A DNA stretch of 64,000 bases from Lachnospiraceae bacterium (GCA_017412055.1 JAFQOW010000040.1:1-64000), one strand, 5' to 3'. Positions 43,110 to 52,281 are shown, numbered from the stretch's first letter. Numbers and translations are program-made. Notes: generated by a model from the letters alone, not told the origin.

Positions 43110-43478
43110 ATGATATTATTAGGAAAAAAACTGAAGGCGTTACGGATGAAACACAAATACACGCAACCAGAGCTCGCAACCCTCGTAGGTGTGACAAAAT
43201 CAACTATAGCTGCTTATGAAAATGATACACGTCTACCATCTTATGATGTTCTTATAAAACTCTCACATGTTCTAAAAACTAGTACAGACTATCTCTTATT
43301 AGATAAGCAGTCTACAGGAATTGACACTACTGGATTAAATGAGGAACAAATAGGTGCTCTGTCTGTTATGGTAGAATATTTCAAAGCATGTCATCCACAG
43401 ACAAAAGATTATTTTATATATAGACAATCCGACGAAAGACTCACTAACAATATAATTGAAACATTTACAAAACCTTAA
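43110..43478 (+). CDS. XRE-family helix-turn-helix regulator 2
   Basis: A 122-residue protein: HTH at ~5-60 (GKKLKALRMKHKYTQPELAT, then LVGVTKSTIAAYENDTRLPS), and a C-terminal part (DTTGLNEEQIGALSVMVEYF) that may mediate dimerisation. It is not a close copy of XRE 1. AAAGGAG is 10 bases upstream of ATG. The gene is followed, like XRE 1, by an AATCG-type hairpin and a terminator hairpin. Confidence 0.88.
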   Translation: MILLGKKLKALRMKHKYTQPELATLVGVTKSTIAAYENDTRLPSYDVLIKLSHVLKTSTDYLLLDKQSTGIDTTGLNEEQIGALSVMVEYFKACHPQTKDYFIYRQSDERLTNNIIETFTKP

Positions 43479-43500
43479 ACCTGACTCAAATTTCATATTT

Positions 43501-43527
43501 AATCGCAGTTGCTAAGCAACTACAATT
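43501..43527. repeat. Hairpin repeat, copy 3
   Basis: AATCGCAGTTGCT-aag-CAACTACAATT, the third member of the hairpin family, 22 bases after XRE 2. Confidence 0.75.
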
Positions 43528-43536
43528 AATTCCAAA

Positions 43537-43566
43537 GGAGTAGCTGACAAACAGCTACTCCTAATT
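43537..43566 (+). terminator. Terminator after XRE 2
   Basis: GGAGTAGCTG-acaaa-CAGCTACTCC, a perfect 10 bp stem followed by a T-rich tail. Confidence 0.8.
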
Positions 43567-43694
43567 TTATTGTTCCAATTTTCCCAACATCTTTTTGAGA
43601 TAAAAAAAAGCATACACCCATAACTTATGTGGCTTGAGCTACCATGTTTTGATATAAATATCCCTGTTCTGGAGTTAATTTTCATTTATTTTTT

Positions 43695-43826
43695 TAAAAA
43701 ATATATTTTTTTCAATGCTCTATATAGTAAAAAGTATATTTTTTTCAATGCTTTTTATAATAAAAAATATATTTTTTTCAATACTCTATATGGCAAAAAG
43801 TATATTTTTTTCAATATTATAAATTT
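43695..43826. repeat. Four tandem 33 bp AT-rich repeats
   Basis: Units start at 43695, 43728, 43761 and 43794. Each has the core AAAAARTATATTTTTTTCAAT and a variable end. The gap between XRE 2 and spoIIR holds nothing else. In one plus-strand frame (43627-43836) the units encode an 11-residue repeat (KKYIFFNALYS type), but no ribosome site precedes it. On the minus strand each unit starts with TTGAAA and ends in a TATA-like stretch. Confidence 0.85.
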
Positions 43827-43948
43827 TCAATTATAGCAGTCAAGAAAAGTAGACAAAAATAATTTCCTCTCCCATGTATAATTTTCTTCCACCTGTCCAT
43901 ACTCTCAATATCACTTAGCTAAAGTAAATAAATAAAAGAGGTAATACT

Positions 43949-44605
43949 ATGAAGCTTATACATAAAACAAACAATAACACCCGCAAACATTTTTCACCTG
44001 CAACTCTTTTTGCAGCTATACTTATTGGACTAGTCATTACATATTTATTTTCACCTGGTATGGATGAAAGCAAGAAAATGCAACAGGAAATCTCTGAAAA
44101 GATTATTCGTTTTCACGTTCGCGCCAATAGTGATTCAGATGAAGACCAAGCCTTAAAACTCAAGGTCAAAGACAATGTAGTCGCATATCTTAAAGATGCC
44201 ATGAAAGCTTCAGATTCAAAAACTGATAGCATCACTTACATAAAAGAACATTTAGACGATATAACAGATGTCGCAGAAAACACCATAAAAAATGAAGGCT
44301 ATAACTACAAAGCTACAGCCTATATAACCAATGAATTTTTCCCTACAAAAGTGTATGGTGATGTGACTATTCCTTGCGGAAACTACGACGCATTTAGAAT
44401 TGATATCGGCACCTCCCACGGTCAGAACTGGTGGTGTGTCCTTTATCCTCCTCTCTGTTTTATAGAAGGCTCATATGGCGTAGCCACCGACGAATCAAAG
44501 ATGCTTCTTAAAAATGTTTTAGATGAAGATGAATTTAGCTATATATCAGATACTTCATCAAAAGACATTTCCTTTGATTTTAAATTTTTATCTTTTTTTA
44601 GATAA
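43949..44605 (+). CDS. spoIIR: Stage II sporulation protein R
   Basis: A 218-residue protein: N-terminal signal/anchor helix (LFAAILIGLVITYLFSPG), then the SpoIIR domain with IIRFHVRANSDSDEDQALKL, and GQNWWCVLYPPLCFI, both strongly conserved in the family. SpoIIR is made in the forespore under sigma-F, secreted, and triggers SpoIIGA to process pro-sigma-E in the mother cell. Length is normal. Start: ATG behind AGAGG. I could not identify a clear sigma-F promoter by eye. Next to the germination operon on the other strand. Confidence 0.93.
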   Translation: MKLIHKTNNNTRKHFSPATLFAAILIGLVITYLFSPGMDESKKMQQEISEKIIRFHVRANSDSDEDQALKLKVKDNVVAYLKDAMKASDSKTDSITYIKEHLDDITDVAENTIKNEGYNYKATAYITNEFFPTKVYGDVTIPCGNYDAFRIDIGTSHGQNWWCVLYPPLCFIEGSYGVATDESKMLLKNVLDEDEFSYISDTSSKDISFDFKFLSFFR

Positions 44606-44669
44606 ACTAATAATAAACATATATGCCCTAACTTGCTATATTACATTTTATTTTTTTCTATAAAGTACA

Positions 44670-45311
44670 TTAATGAAGCTCATTTCTAACTTTATATAGC
44701 TCTCGCCCCTTATCCTTTCCAGAGGCTTTTAATATATTTTCTATTTTGACAGCTAATGCCTTATTTCCATCTACGGCTTTGGCTGTCATATCTTTTAAAT
44801 CACCCGTCAGCTCACATACCAAAATATTTTCTCCAAAACGTTCTTCCGAATACATATATTCCAGATTATTTCTAAATGAACGCTGAAGCTTACTGTTGGT
44901 ATTCCCTAATTTATTATTTTTGCTTTTGTATTCATTTTCCACCTCTACAAACAATATCTTCATATGAGAAAAATCAAGAACCTTTTCACCATTAGCCTTG
45001 TACATTTTTTCTGCCTGCTTAATATTTGTAGTTTTTAATTGTACATACTCACTACTGCTCTGCCAGCCATTTTCCTCTTCATTAGCCATTTCAAAAACAA
45101 TGCTATCCTTTAACAATATTATGGACATCACGAAGCTTCTCTGTTCTAACTCCACACCTGCAAATATTTCCTTATGCTTATATGTTGCATCTTTGTATAT
45201 AAAAAACACAGAAAAAATCATTGCTACTACCAAGATATAACTTATTAATTTACTTGCTAAGGTACTTTTACTATTTTTTCTGCTTATGAATTCTTTTTTT
45301 ATATTATTCAT
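44670..45311 (-). CDS. GerC-like germinant receptor subunit, short form
   Basis: A 213-residue protein encoded as the third gene of the ger operon. One N-terminal helix (LISYILVVAMIFSVFFIY), then a region resembling the first third of GerAC proteins (AEKMYKANGEKVLDFSHMKI, compare the conserved 'H.k.l.ig' segment) and the end GRELYKVRNELH. Typical GerC proteins are ~370-400 residues and have a lipobox; here both the length and the Cys are missing. It is thus a reduced or diverged GerC. Start ATG 45311 with GGGGAAG; a longer GTG start at 45425 is unlikely. Confidence 0.65.
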   Translation of the reverse strand: MNNIKKEFISRKNSKSTLASKLISYILVVAMIFSVFFIYKDATYKHKEIFAGVELEQRSFVMSIILLKDSIVFEMANEEENGWQSSSEYVQLKTTNIKQAEKMYKANGEKVLDFSHMKILFVEVENEYKSKNNKLGNTNSKLQRSFRNNLEYMYSEERFGENILVCELTGDLKDMTAKAVDGNKALAVKIENILKASGKDKGRELYKVRNELH

Positions 45312-45431
45312 ATATCTTCCCCTTTGACTATTTTTTCCTTCTACGGGTAGATTTCCTCGTGGCTCACCTTCTTTTTTCTCTACCCTTTCAAGCTTTTTCT
45401 CACTTTTGGGTAGAGATGTCTCCACATTTTA

Positions 45432-46406
45432 TTATTTTCCTCTATTAATCAACCCTTCACACAGCATCTTAACCCCAATAAGCGCCAATGTTATCCCACA
45501 GAAAATACTTATCACCAAATATGTCCCTATAAACCCATCTACTCTCCTTAAGAAATCACCTGGCACGCCACTAATCTGCATTACCTTTATAAGGGGATAA
45601 TTTTCATCTACATTAAGCCCTCTCACTCCGTATATCCCAAGAATTATTCCATAGGAAATCACATTAGCTATCCAAAAGACCGTAAATCCTTTCCATACAG
45701 ACTTCTTAATTTTCTTACATTTAAAACTATCCTTGGTTAACCATATGATATCCGCAGGTGTAAAAATTATAAACACTATAAATATCTTTAATACAAATTT
45801 AAAAATATCAATTCCTTCTATCCTGGATATTAAGCTCATTCCACCCATATGAGAAATTTCGCTACCTCTCATACCACCGCCAGTGATAGTAGCCACACTT
45901 CCTCCACCATCCAGAATGTTTCCTAGCTCCACATTGGGAATTACAACCGCTAAGGATATTACAATTGGCACAACTACCCAATAGAATAAAAGCTCCATAG
46001 CTCTTCCTGTACATTCCAAACCACTCTGAATCCAATAGACAAGCAACACTCCCACAAGTAGCAAAATCATTATTCCATTAGTTTTTGGCAGTAATATTCT
46101 TTCTACCACATCAAGCATTATATATAACCCGCCAATTGCCACTACAAAAAGTCTAATAACAGCTATTGTTCCGAAAAATCCCTTTGCAACACACCATACC
46201 ATTTTATCAGACCCTATGCTTTTTAGCTTAAAGCTTCCCATAATGTATAGAGCCGACATTAAAATAGCTATCATATATGCCACAATTCCCAAGCTTCCAT
46301 ATTCACCCAATAATCTTGGGCATATAAGAAGTGCCGGTCCTAGCATAGCTACTATTATCATCCTATATAATTGTCTTTCCGATATTTTTCCGTTATCTGA
46401 GAACAT
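45432..46406 (-). CDS. GerAB-type spore germination permease subunit
   Basis: A 324-residue membrane protein of about ten helices with the GerAB/YndE pattern: KISERQLYRMIIVAMLGPAL at the start, LAVVIPNVELGNILD and helices such as IMILLLVGVLLVYWIQSGLE. GerAB subunits form the germinant-binding, APC-like part of the receptor in the spore inner membrane. It follows the GerA gene by 30 bases on the minus strand, so the order is A-B-C. Slightly shorter than the usual ~360 residues. Start: ATG behind GAGGGG. Confidence 0.9.
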   Translation of the reverse strand: MFSDNGKISERQLYRMIIVAMLGPALLICPRLLGEYGSLGIVAYMIAILMSALYIMGSFKLKSIGSDKMVWCVAKGFFGTIAVIRLFVVAIGGLYIMLDVVERILLPKTNGIMILLLVGVLLVYWIQSGLECTGRAMELLFYWVVVPIVISLAVVIPNVELGNILDGGGSVATITGGGMRGSEISHMGGMSLISRIEGIDIFKFVLKIFIVFIIFTPADIIWLTKDSFKCKKIKKSVWKGFTVFWIANVISYGIILGIYGVRGLNVDENYPLIKVMQISGVPGDFLRRVDGFIGTYLVISIFCGITLALIGVKMLCEGLINRGK

Positions 46407-46436
46407 TATAACCCCTCATATCTTTCTACTACATTT

Positions 46437-47903
46437 TTAATACCTTCCCTTGCGATTCTTAGACTTAGCATATATTGATTTCCAAGTCATCTTTCTCATT
46501 GGATATCTAATTATACTATCCTTCAAATCCCTATTCTTATTTACATCCGAAGCCACATAAGGCATCATATATGGGAATCCAAAGCTTTTTAATCTACATA
46601 AATGTCCCACCACAAACAATGCTGCGACTATTATTCCAAAGAAACCATAAAATGCCGCCAGTACTATGGAAAAATATTTTAGTATTCTAAATGCCGACGC
46701 CAACTCATCATTTGGTATAGCAAATGAAGCCAATGCTGTCACCGCTACAACTATGACTATAATAGGGCTTACCACGCCAGCTGTCACTGCCGCCTGTCCA
46801 ATAATTAAACCTCCTACAATACCTATGGTACTTCCCATCGGCCCAGGAATTCTCACCCCAGCCTCTCTCAAAAGTTCAAAGGCCAGCTCCATTATCACCA
46901 CCTCTATAAATGCAGGAAATGGCACATTTACTCTTGCCCACTGTAATGTCATAACCAATGATGTAGGTAATATTTCCGGATGATATGTTATAGCCGCCAA
47001 ATAAAATGCCGGAAATGTCATGGCGATTATAGCCGCTACGTATCTTATCATTCTTGCAAATGATACAATCTGGAATCTATTATAATAATCATCTGCTGTC
47101 TGAAAAAAGCTTCCATAAGATGTGGGAAGAAGAAGTGCAACTGGCGTGTTATCTACAAACAATGCCACCCTTCCATTTATAATCTCCATAGCTGCCTTGT
47201 CTGGGCGCTCCGTTGTCTGATATTGAGGAAATGGAGATAATTCAGATTCCTCCGTAAGCTGTTCAATTATACCTGTATCTGTCAAGCCTTCCACATTAAG
47301 ATTTGATAATCGCTCATTTACTTCATTGATAACACTTTCTCTCGCCACCCCTTCCACATAGGCTATGGCAACTGTAGTATTGGACAAATCTCCTATAATC
47401 TTTTCTTTCACTTTAAATTTATCGCTTCGGATTCTTTTTCTTACAAGGGCCGTATTTGCTTTAAGAGCGTCCGCAAATCCTTCTCTGGAGCCACGCATCA
47501 CCTTCTCCATATTAGATTCACCTACGCCCATCATAGGATAACCCTTACTCTTAATCTTTATAGCTTTATCGTATCCATCTATAAGAACTACTCCATCACC
47601 TATCATAATTCCCATAATCACTTCATCCAAATCCTTAAGCTCTTTTACATCTGTAATACCTAGAGCATTATCTTTTATATATTCATACTGCTCTGCCGGC
47701 TCCATATTCCAAAGCCTGTTGATAAGCTTACCTATAACCGTTTCCTCTATTGTAAGGTTATTTATGGCAACCTCCACATAATATATGCAAGCCTCCACTT
47801 TTTCTTCTCGTCCAAGCTTCATCTTCCTACATTTAATGTCATCGCAATCCTTTATGCGCTCATCGATAAGCTTCATATTTTCCTTTAAGCTTTTACTTAC
47901 CAT
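46437..47903 (-). CDS. GerA-type spore germination protein
   Basis: A 488-residue protein of the GerA/SpoVAF family: N-terminal soluble domain (~1-270) with the ENMKLIDERI start, EGVARESVINEVNERLSNL and FPQYQTTERPDKAAMEIING, then RVALFVDNTPVALLLP, and four to five membrane helices with ELLREAGVRIPGPMGSTIGI (hallmark) and GQAAVTAGVVSPIIVIVVAV. It is the channel-like subunit of the germinant receptor. First gene of the ger operon. Start: ATG with GGGAG. Usual length. Confidence 0.95.
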   Translation of the reverse strand: MVSKSLKENMKLIDERIKDCDDIKCRKMKLGREEKVEACIYYVEVAINNLTIEETVIGKLINRLWNMEPAEQYEYIKDNALGITDVKELKDLDEVIMGIMIGDGVVLIDGYDKAIKIKSKGYPMMGVGESNMEKVMRGSREGFADALKANTALVRKRIRSDKFKVKEKIIGDLSNTTVAIAYVEGVARESVINEVNERLSNLNVEGLTDTGIIEQLTEESELSPFPQYQTTERPDKAAMEIINGRVALFVDNTPVALLLPTSYGSFFQTADDYYNRFQIVSFARMIRYVAAIIAMTFPAFYLAAITYHPEILPTSLVMTLQWARVNVPFPAFIEVVIMELAFELLREAGVRIPGPMGSTIGIVGGLIIGQAAVTAGVVSPIIVIVVAVTALASFAIPNDELASAFRILKYFSIVLAAFYGFFGIIVAALFVVGHLCRLKSFGFPYMMPYVASDVNKNRDLKDSIIRYPMRKMTWKSIYAKSKNRKGRY

Positions 47904-48082
47904 ATCTACTCCCTACTTTTAATTAATTTATCTACCATTCAGCCCATTTTTCCTCTACAATATCAATTATCCATAATACATCACTCATATCTTTATACTC
48001 TCTCATTTTTCCTATTTTTATTCACTTACATTACTTCCAAATACATAAACTCTCTTCTTTGTATCTTGTATACAATTTTTTC

Positions 48083-48111
48083 TTGATTTTATACCCAAAG
48101 GTCTATATAAT
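48083..48111 (+). promoter_or_regulatory. Sigma-A promoter of ispE
   Basis: TTGATT and TATAAT with a 17-base spacer, 31 bases before the ispE start. Confidence 0.75.
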
Positions 48112-48142
48112 TAAGCTAACAAATTAGGAAAGGATTTCCAGT

Positions 48143-49036
48143 ATGAATTTTATAAGAGTTCGTGCCCACGGTAAAATAAACCTGGCACTTGATGTATTAA
48201 GAAAACGCGAGGATGGATATCATGAGGTTCGCATGATTATGCAGTCTGTTGGACTTTATGACAATATCGAAATCGTTAATTTAGGTCAGTCAGCTACAGG
48301 TAAGCCTGAGATAGAAATCGAGACAAATCTTAGATATTTACCAAACAATGAGAATAACCTAGCTTATAAGGCCGCATTACTTCTTATGGAGGAATTTTAC
48401 ATATCAGCTCATATCTTAATTAAGATAAAGAAAATGATTCCTGTGGCTGCTGGTATGGCTGGCGGAAGCGCAGATGCAGCTGCAGTTTTAAAGGGCGTAA
48501 ATAAGCTTTTTGGCTTACAGCTGACCAATGAAGAGCTTAAGAAACGTGGCGTAACCTTAGGTGCCGATATTCCATACTGTATAGATGGCGGAACTGCTTT
48601 ATCAGAAGGAATTGGCGAGATATTATCTCCTCTTCCACCTATGCCTCAGTGTATTATTTTACTTGTTAAGCCACCTATCAATGTGTCTACAAAGCTTGTA
48701 TATGGAAAATTAGATGCTGCTAATAATGAATATCATCCAGACATTGATGGAATGATAAAGGCTATAGAGGCAGGCAACCTTTACGATATGACAAAGAAAA
48801 TGGGCAATGTTTTGGCTACTGTAACGGAGGCCGAATACCCAATTATCACACAGATAAAAGAGCTTATGCTAGAAAAAGGTGCCATAGGTTCTATGATGAG
48901 TGGAAGCGGTCCTACTGTATTTGGTATATTTGACAATAGGGAGGCTGCCAAAGAAGCCTATAATTTCTTCAAGGCATCAGACCTTGGAAGACAGGTTTAC
49001 CTAACAGATGGAGGCAATGGTGATGAAAGATATTAG
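48143..49036 (+). CDS. ispE: 4-diphosphocytidyl-2-C-methyl-D-erythritol kinase
   Basis: A 297-residue GHMP kinase: AHGKINLALDVLRKREDGYH (substrate Lys, Asp), the ATP motif PVAAGMAGGSADAAAVL (~95-111), LGADIPYCIDGGTALSEGIG, and the GHMP C-terminal GSMMSGSGPTVFGIF. It phosphorylates CDP-ME in the MEP isoprenoid pathway. Its end overlaps the start of the GntR regulator gene by 14 bases. Start: ATG with GGAAAGG. Confidence 0.96.
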   Translation: MNFIRVRAHGKINLALDVLRKREDGYHEVRMIMQSVGLYDNIEIVNLGQSATGKPEIEIETNLRYLPNNENNLAYKAALLLMEEFYISAHILIKIKKMIPVAAGMAGGSADAAAVLKGVNKLFGLQLTNEELKKRGVTLGADIPYCIDGGTALSEGIGEILSPLPPMPQCIILLVKPPINVSTKLVYGKLDAANNEYHPDIDGMIKAIEAGNLYDMTKKMGNVLATVTEAEYPIITQIKELMLEKGAIGSMMSGSGPTVFGIFDNREAAKEAYNFFKASDLGRQVYLTDGGNGDERY

Positions 49037-49697
49037 TTTAAAAATGGATGAATATCTACCACTTAGAGATGTAGTCTTTAACACTTTAAGAAATGCTATT
49101 CTTACTGGTGAGTTATCTCCTGGCGAACGCCTTATGGAGATAAAATTAGCTGACAAGCTGGGCGTTAGCCGTACACCTATAAGAGAGGCTATAAGAAAAT
49201 TAGAATTAGAGGGCTTAGTTGTAAACACACCTAGAAAAGGTGCAGAAGTGGCAAATATAAGTCCAGAAGACTTAAGAGACGTATTGGAGGTTAGACGTTC
49301 ACTTGAGGTATTGGCTATAACCTTAGCCTGTGAGAAGATGACAGAAGAAACATTAAGTCTATTACATGAAAATATAGAAGAATTTAAATGTTCCATAAAC
49401 ACAGAAGCTGCGTCAGATATAGCATCTATAGATGTAAGCTTCCACGATATCATCTATAAAGCCACAGGCAATAACCGACTTATTCAAATTCTTAATAATA
49501 TTAGCGAGCAAATGTACCGCTACAGATTTGAATATATAAAAAATAAAGCTGCCTGGAATCGTCTTGTAGAAGAACATATTAACATATATGAAGCTATAAA
49601 AAATCGCGACAAAGATTTAGCTGTAAAGTCAATCCTTCTTCACATTGACAATCAGGAGCGTGACATCCGAAAGAAAATGGGCTTCGACACAAAGTAG
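49023..49697 (+). CDS. GntR-family (FCD) transcriptional regulator
   Basis: A 224-residue protein. N-terminal winged helix (LRDVVFNTLRNAILTGELSP, GERLMEIKLADKLGVSRTPI, REAIRKLELEGLV), and a C-terminal FCD helical domain with DVSFHDIIYKATGN (ligand/metal residues Asp, His). Ligand unknown, often organic acids. The start chosen is ATG 49023, behind GGAGGC, inside the ispE 3' end; an upstream ATG at 49008 overlaps the ribosome site. Coupling with ispE is by overlap and may not mean shared function. Confidence 0.92.
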   Translation: MKDISLKMDEYLPLRDVVFNTLRNAILTGELSPGERLMEIKLADKLGVSRTPIREAIRKLELEGLVVNTPRKGAEVANISPEDLRDVLEVRRSLEVLAITLACEKMTEETLSLLHENIEEFKCSINTEAASDIASIDVSFHDIIYKATGNNRLIQILNNISEQMYRYRFEYIKNKAAWNRLVEEHINIYEAIKNRDKDLAVKSILLHIDNQERDIRKKMGFDTK

Positions 49698-49766
49698 GCT
49701 ATAAAATCTATAGGTATAATTTATTTCCTAAATTAATAAAAATTTATAAAAAAATAATTTTACCTA

Positions 49767-49794
49767 TAAAGTTTTCTTTCAAACCATCCGATAT
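49767..49794 (+). promoter_or_regulatory. Sigma-D/FliA-like promoter
   Basis: TAAA (49767-49770) and CCGATAT (49788-49794) with 17 bases between match the flagellar sigma-D consensus TAAA-N16-(G)CCGATAT except for the first G. It lies 140 bases before the start of the gene at 49934. Confidence 0.65.
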
Positions 49795-49933
49795 AAATGT
49801 AAACGAAAATGCAGACATATGCTATTTCACCTAAATCATAGTTACAAAATAGCTATAATGCACCAAACATAAGTAACACGTCAACGTACCACGGAGGGTA
49901 CCAGTGGCCCACAGGGCAGAATGGAGTCAGATT

Positions 49934-50617
49934 ATGAGTACAAATGAAATTAATGTAGCTTATTCATCAACAAGCGTTAACTACAAACCAACTTACAAAA
50001 ATGAAAAGACAAAGGCAGAAGGCAAGACAGATGTAAAAACAGATGTTAAGGCTGAGGCTAATGTTGCAAAGCCAGAAGCTAATACAAATACATCTACTAC
50101 TAAAGCTGAAGGCGTAGTGTATGAAAGCACAAATATTAAAAATATGTCTGAAAAAGAGCGTGCTTCTCTAGTTCAGAAGCTCAAGGCAGATGCAGATGCA
50201 AGAACTGCACAGCTTAGAAGCTTAGTAGAAAAAATGTTCTTACAGCAGGGACAGAAAATCACTGATTCAGATAGTATGTGGAAATTTCTTGCCAGCGGCG
50301 ATTTCACAGTTGACAAGGAAACTGCTGAAGCAGCTAAGGAAGCTATCTCTGAAGACGGTTATTGGGGTGTTAAGCAGACATCACAGAGAATCTTTGATAT
50401 GGCAGTTGCTTTATCAGGCGGCGACGATGAAAAGATGGATGATATGCTAGACGCTTTCAAAAAAGGCTTTAAGCAGGCAACAAAGACATGGGGTAAGGAA
50501 TTGCCAGATATATCTCAGCAGACATACGCTGCAGTATTAGAGAAATTCGAAAACTTCAAAAACGAAAGTGCCCAAGATGCCACAGCTGAATCTACAACAG
50601 AAAATGTAGAAGCATAA
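49934..50617 (+). CDS. Uncharacterised protein, possibly motility-regulated
   Basis: A 227-residue protein. Residues ~1-75 are a Lys/Thr/Glu-rich, low-complexity region with repeated KTDVK; residues ~80-210 form a helical, conserved-looking domain (LRSLVEKMFLQQGQK, EDGYWGVKQTSQRIFDMAVA, KGFKQATKTWGKELPDISQQ). No signal peptide or membrane segment. I recall similar Clostridia proteins labelled with unrelated names, so no function is claimed. ATG 49934 has GGAG upstream; a longer start at 49904 is not supported. The leader contains a GTACC/GGTAC hairpin and starts from a sigma-D-like promoter, pointing to the flagellar regulon. Confidence 0.75.
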   Translation: MSTNEINVAYSSTSVNYKPTYKNEKTKAEGKTDVKTDVKAEANVAKPEANTNTSTTKAEGVVYESTNIKNMSEKERASLVQKLKADADARTAQLRSLVEKMFLQQGQKITDSDSMWKFLASGDFTVDKETAEAAKEAISEDGYWGVKQTSQRIFDMAVALSGGDDEKMDDMLDAFKKGFKQATKTWGKELPDISQQTYAAVLEKFENFKNESAQDATAESTTENVEA

Positions 50618-50651
50618 TTCACACAACCAAAGTAAACAATGTAAATATATA

Positions 50652-50703
50652 AAGTGCACCTTACAATGTAAGATAAACTTATCTAGCATTTATGGGTGCA
50701 CTT
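50652..50703. terminator. Bidirectional terminator
   Basis: AAGTGCACC and GGGTGCACTT pair at the ends of a ~50-base fold between convergent genes, with an inner TAAGATAAACTTA stem. Confidence 0.7.
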
Positions 50704-50715
50704 ATATTTTATATT

Positions 50716-52281
50716 CTACATTCCTTCTTTAACTACCAATAGCATTTGTCCCTCTCTTATTTCATTTCCTGAAAGCTCATTTATGTTCTTTATATTTTCC
50801 ACGGTTGTATAATATTTCTTTGCTATTTTCCACAAAGTATCACCCTGTTTTACCATATACCCTGCCATACTAGGAATTGCCTTAAGCTTTTCCATATCAA
50901 ATGGCATTTCTTTTACTTCCTCTATGATATCTGCTTCACAGGAATCAATTGCCAATATATCAAGAACTACTAAAGCCTTGGCTTCTATCTCATTATTTCC
51001 CACCATAACCGTAGTAAGTTGCTCTATGGAAGGTCTGATAAATATCATTGAATCTCCAGACACACCACTTACCAACGCTTCATGACTAAAAGGAATAATC
51101 TGCTTTGCCACACATACAGGTCTTTGGTCATTTGATGAGATATACATAATATTTACATATACCACTCCCTCTACGACTACCTTGTTTTCAGCTTCAATGA
51201 TTTTTACATCATCAACCTTTACCACGCCATCGCTTCCAAATACCTGCAATACATTACCACTTTCATTATCAAGCTTTAATCTATCACTTACCTTTGCTTT
51301 GGAAATATTCTTAAATTGTATAACATTGTATGTAATCCTTCTGGTAGATGGAACTAAATCACAACAAGTAGAATACATATCATTTATAAAGTCTATGCTT
51401 TCTTCTCTATAAATTTTAATTCCAAGATCTATGCTCATATCTAGTTCAATGAGTCGTAACTCTCCATCTATATCTGGCTTAGGTGCCAAATTAGCACTGG
51501 AAATACTTATATCCACATCAGGTATCATATCCTCGCTACAAGATAAGTCTAGGCCTTCACTAAATGGCACTGTCGTCTCCATCCATTGAATCATAGAATT
51601 TTCTTCGCCATCATATAATGCCACTACACTTATTTCACCAGAAGCTAAAAGTCTTCCCTCCATAAGCTTTACTGATGTATTTTTAAGCCTTACAGTACTC
51701 CACAACACATTTTGAATATTCCCCCTATTTGAAGGAATCTCCAATTCCTTTCGAACTCTTATTACATCCCTTTTGCTCACTGCAATCTGACTTACATCTA
51801 TATTTTTTTTAATATAATCCACACTGTCCTTATCACTTTTCTCCACATCACTTATGACATCCATACTATACACATTTTCTGATGTAACCTCCAATGTAAC
51901 TACAGACTTTGCACTTATCTTTCTAGTATTGATAATGCCTACGGTCAAATCCTCTATATCCCATTTAACGTACACATTATCTCCCTCGCTCACCCCTTCA
52001 AGAAGCATATTCTCATCAAAGCTAAGCTCCCCTGCCATATTATCAAGACGCTTTTCTCCATCACCACACATATAGAGAAGTCTAAATATGAGACGTCCTC
52101 TTACATTTACTTTACCGTCTCCTACACCCACATAGTCTATGGACACTTCGCCCTCACTTGTTATGACAGTACTAATATCCGATTTGGTATCTGGCACGAT
52201 AAAATCATCATCAAGTGTTATCTGCGCCTGAATCCTATTCTTAAGTCTATTCATATGTATACTTTTCTTTATTAATTCCAT
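50716..52281 (-). CDS. SPOCS (DUF3794) and LysM domain protein
   Basis: A 521-residue protein: repeated SPOCS/DUF3794 units (about 30-150, 165-300 and 320-450; signs are DDDFIVPDTKSDISTVITSE, AKSVVTLEVTSENVYS, EIEAKALVVLDILAID), then a C-terminal LysM (~475-518: MVKQGDTLWKIAKKYYTTVE, NINELSGNEIREGQMLLV). Such proteins are made during sporulation and help build the spore cortex/coat interface. Start: ATG 52281 preferred over ATG 52290 because AAAGGA is spaced better. The gene ends at a shared terminator. Confidence 0.88.
   Translation of the reverse strand: MELIKKSIHMNRLKNRIQAQITLDDDFIVPDTKSDISTVITSEGEVSIDYVGVGDGKVNVRGRLIFRLLYMCGDGEKRLDNMAGELSFDENMLLEGVSEGDNVYVKWDIEDLTVGIINTRKISAKSVVTLEVTSENVYSMDVISDVEKSDKDSVDYIKKNIDVSQIAVSKRDVIRVRKELEIPSNRGNIQNVLWSTVRLKNTSVKLMEGRLLASGEISVVALYDGEENSMIQWMETTVPFSEGLDLSCSEDMIPDVDISISSANLAPKPDIDGELRLIELDMSIDLGIKIYREESIDFINDMYSTCCDLVPSTRRITYNVIQFKNISKAKVSDRLKLDNESGNVLQVFGSDGVVKVDDVKIIEAENKVVVEGVVYVNIMYISSNDQRPVCVAKQIIPFSHEALVSGVSGDSMIFIRPSIEQLTTVMVGNNEIEAKALVVLDILAIDSCEADIIEEVKEMPFDMEKLKAIPSMAGYMVKQGDTLWKIAKKYYTTVENIKNINELSGNEIREGQMLLVVKEGM

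Noticed and set aside
43695-43826. Tandem repeats considered as a CRISPR array
   Set aside because: Units are adjacent without unique spacers, are AT-rich, and there are no cas genes.
43627-43836. 69-residue repetitive ORF as a real gene
   Set aside because: No Shine-Dalgarno and extreme AT bias; kept as a repeat, with the frame only noted.
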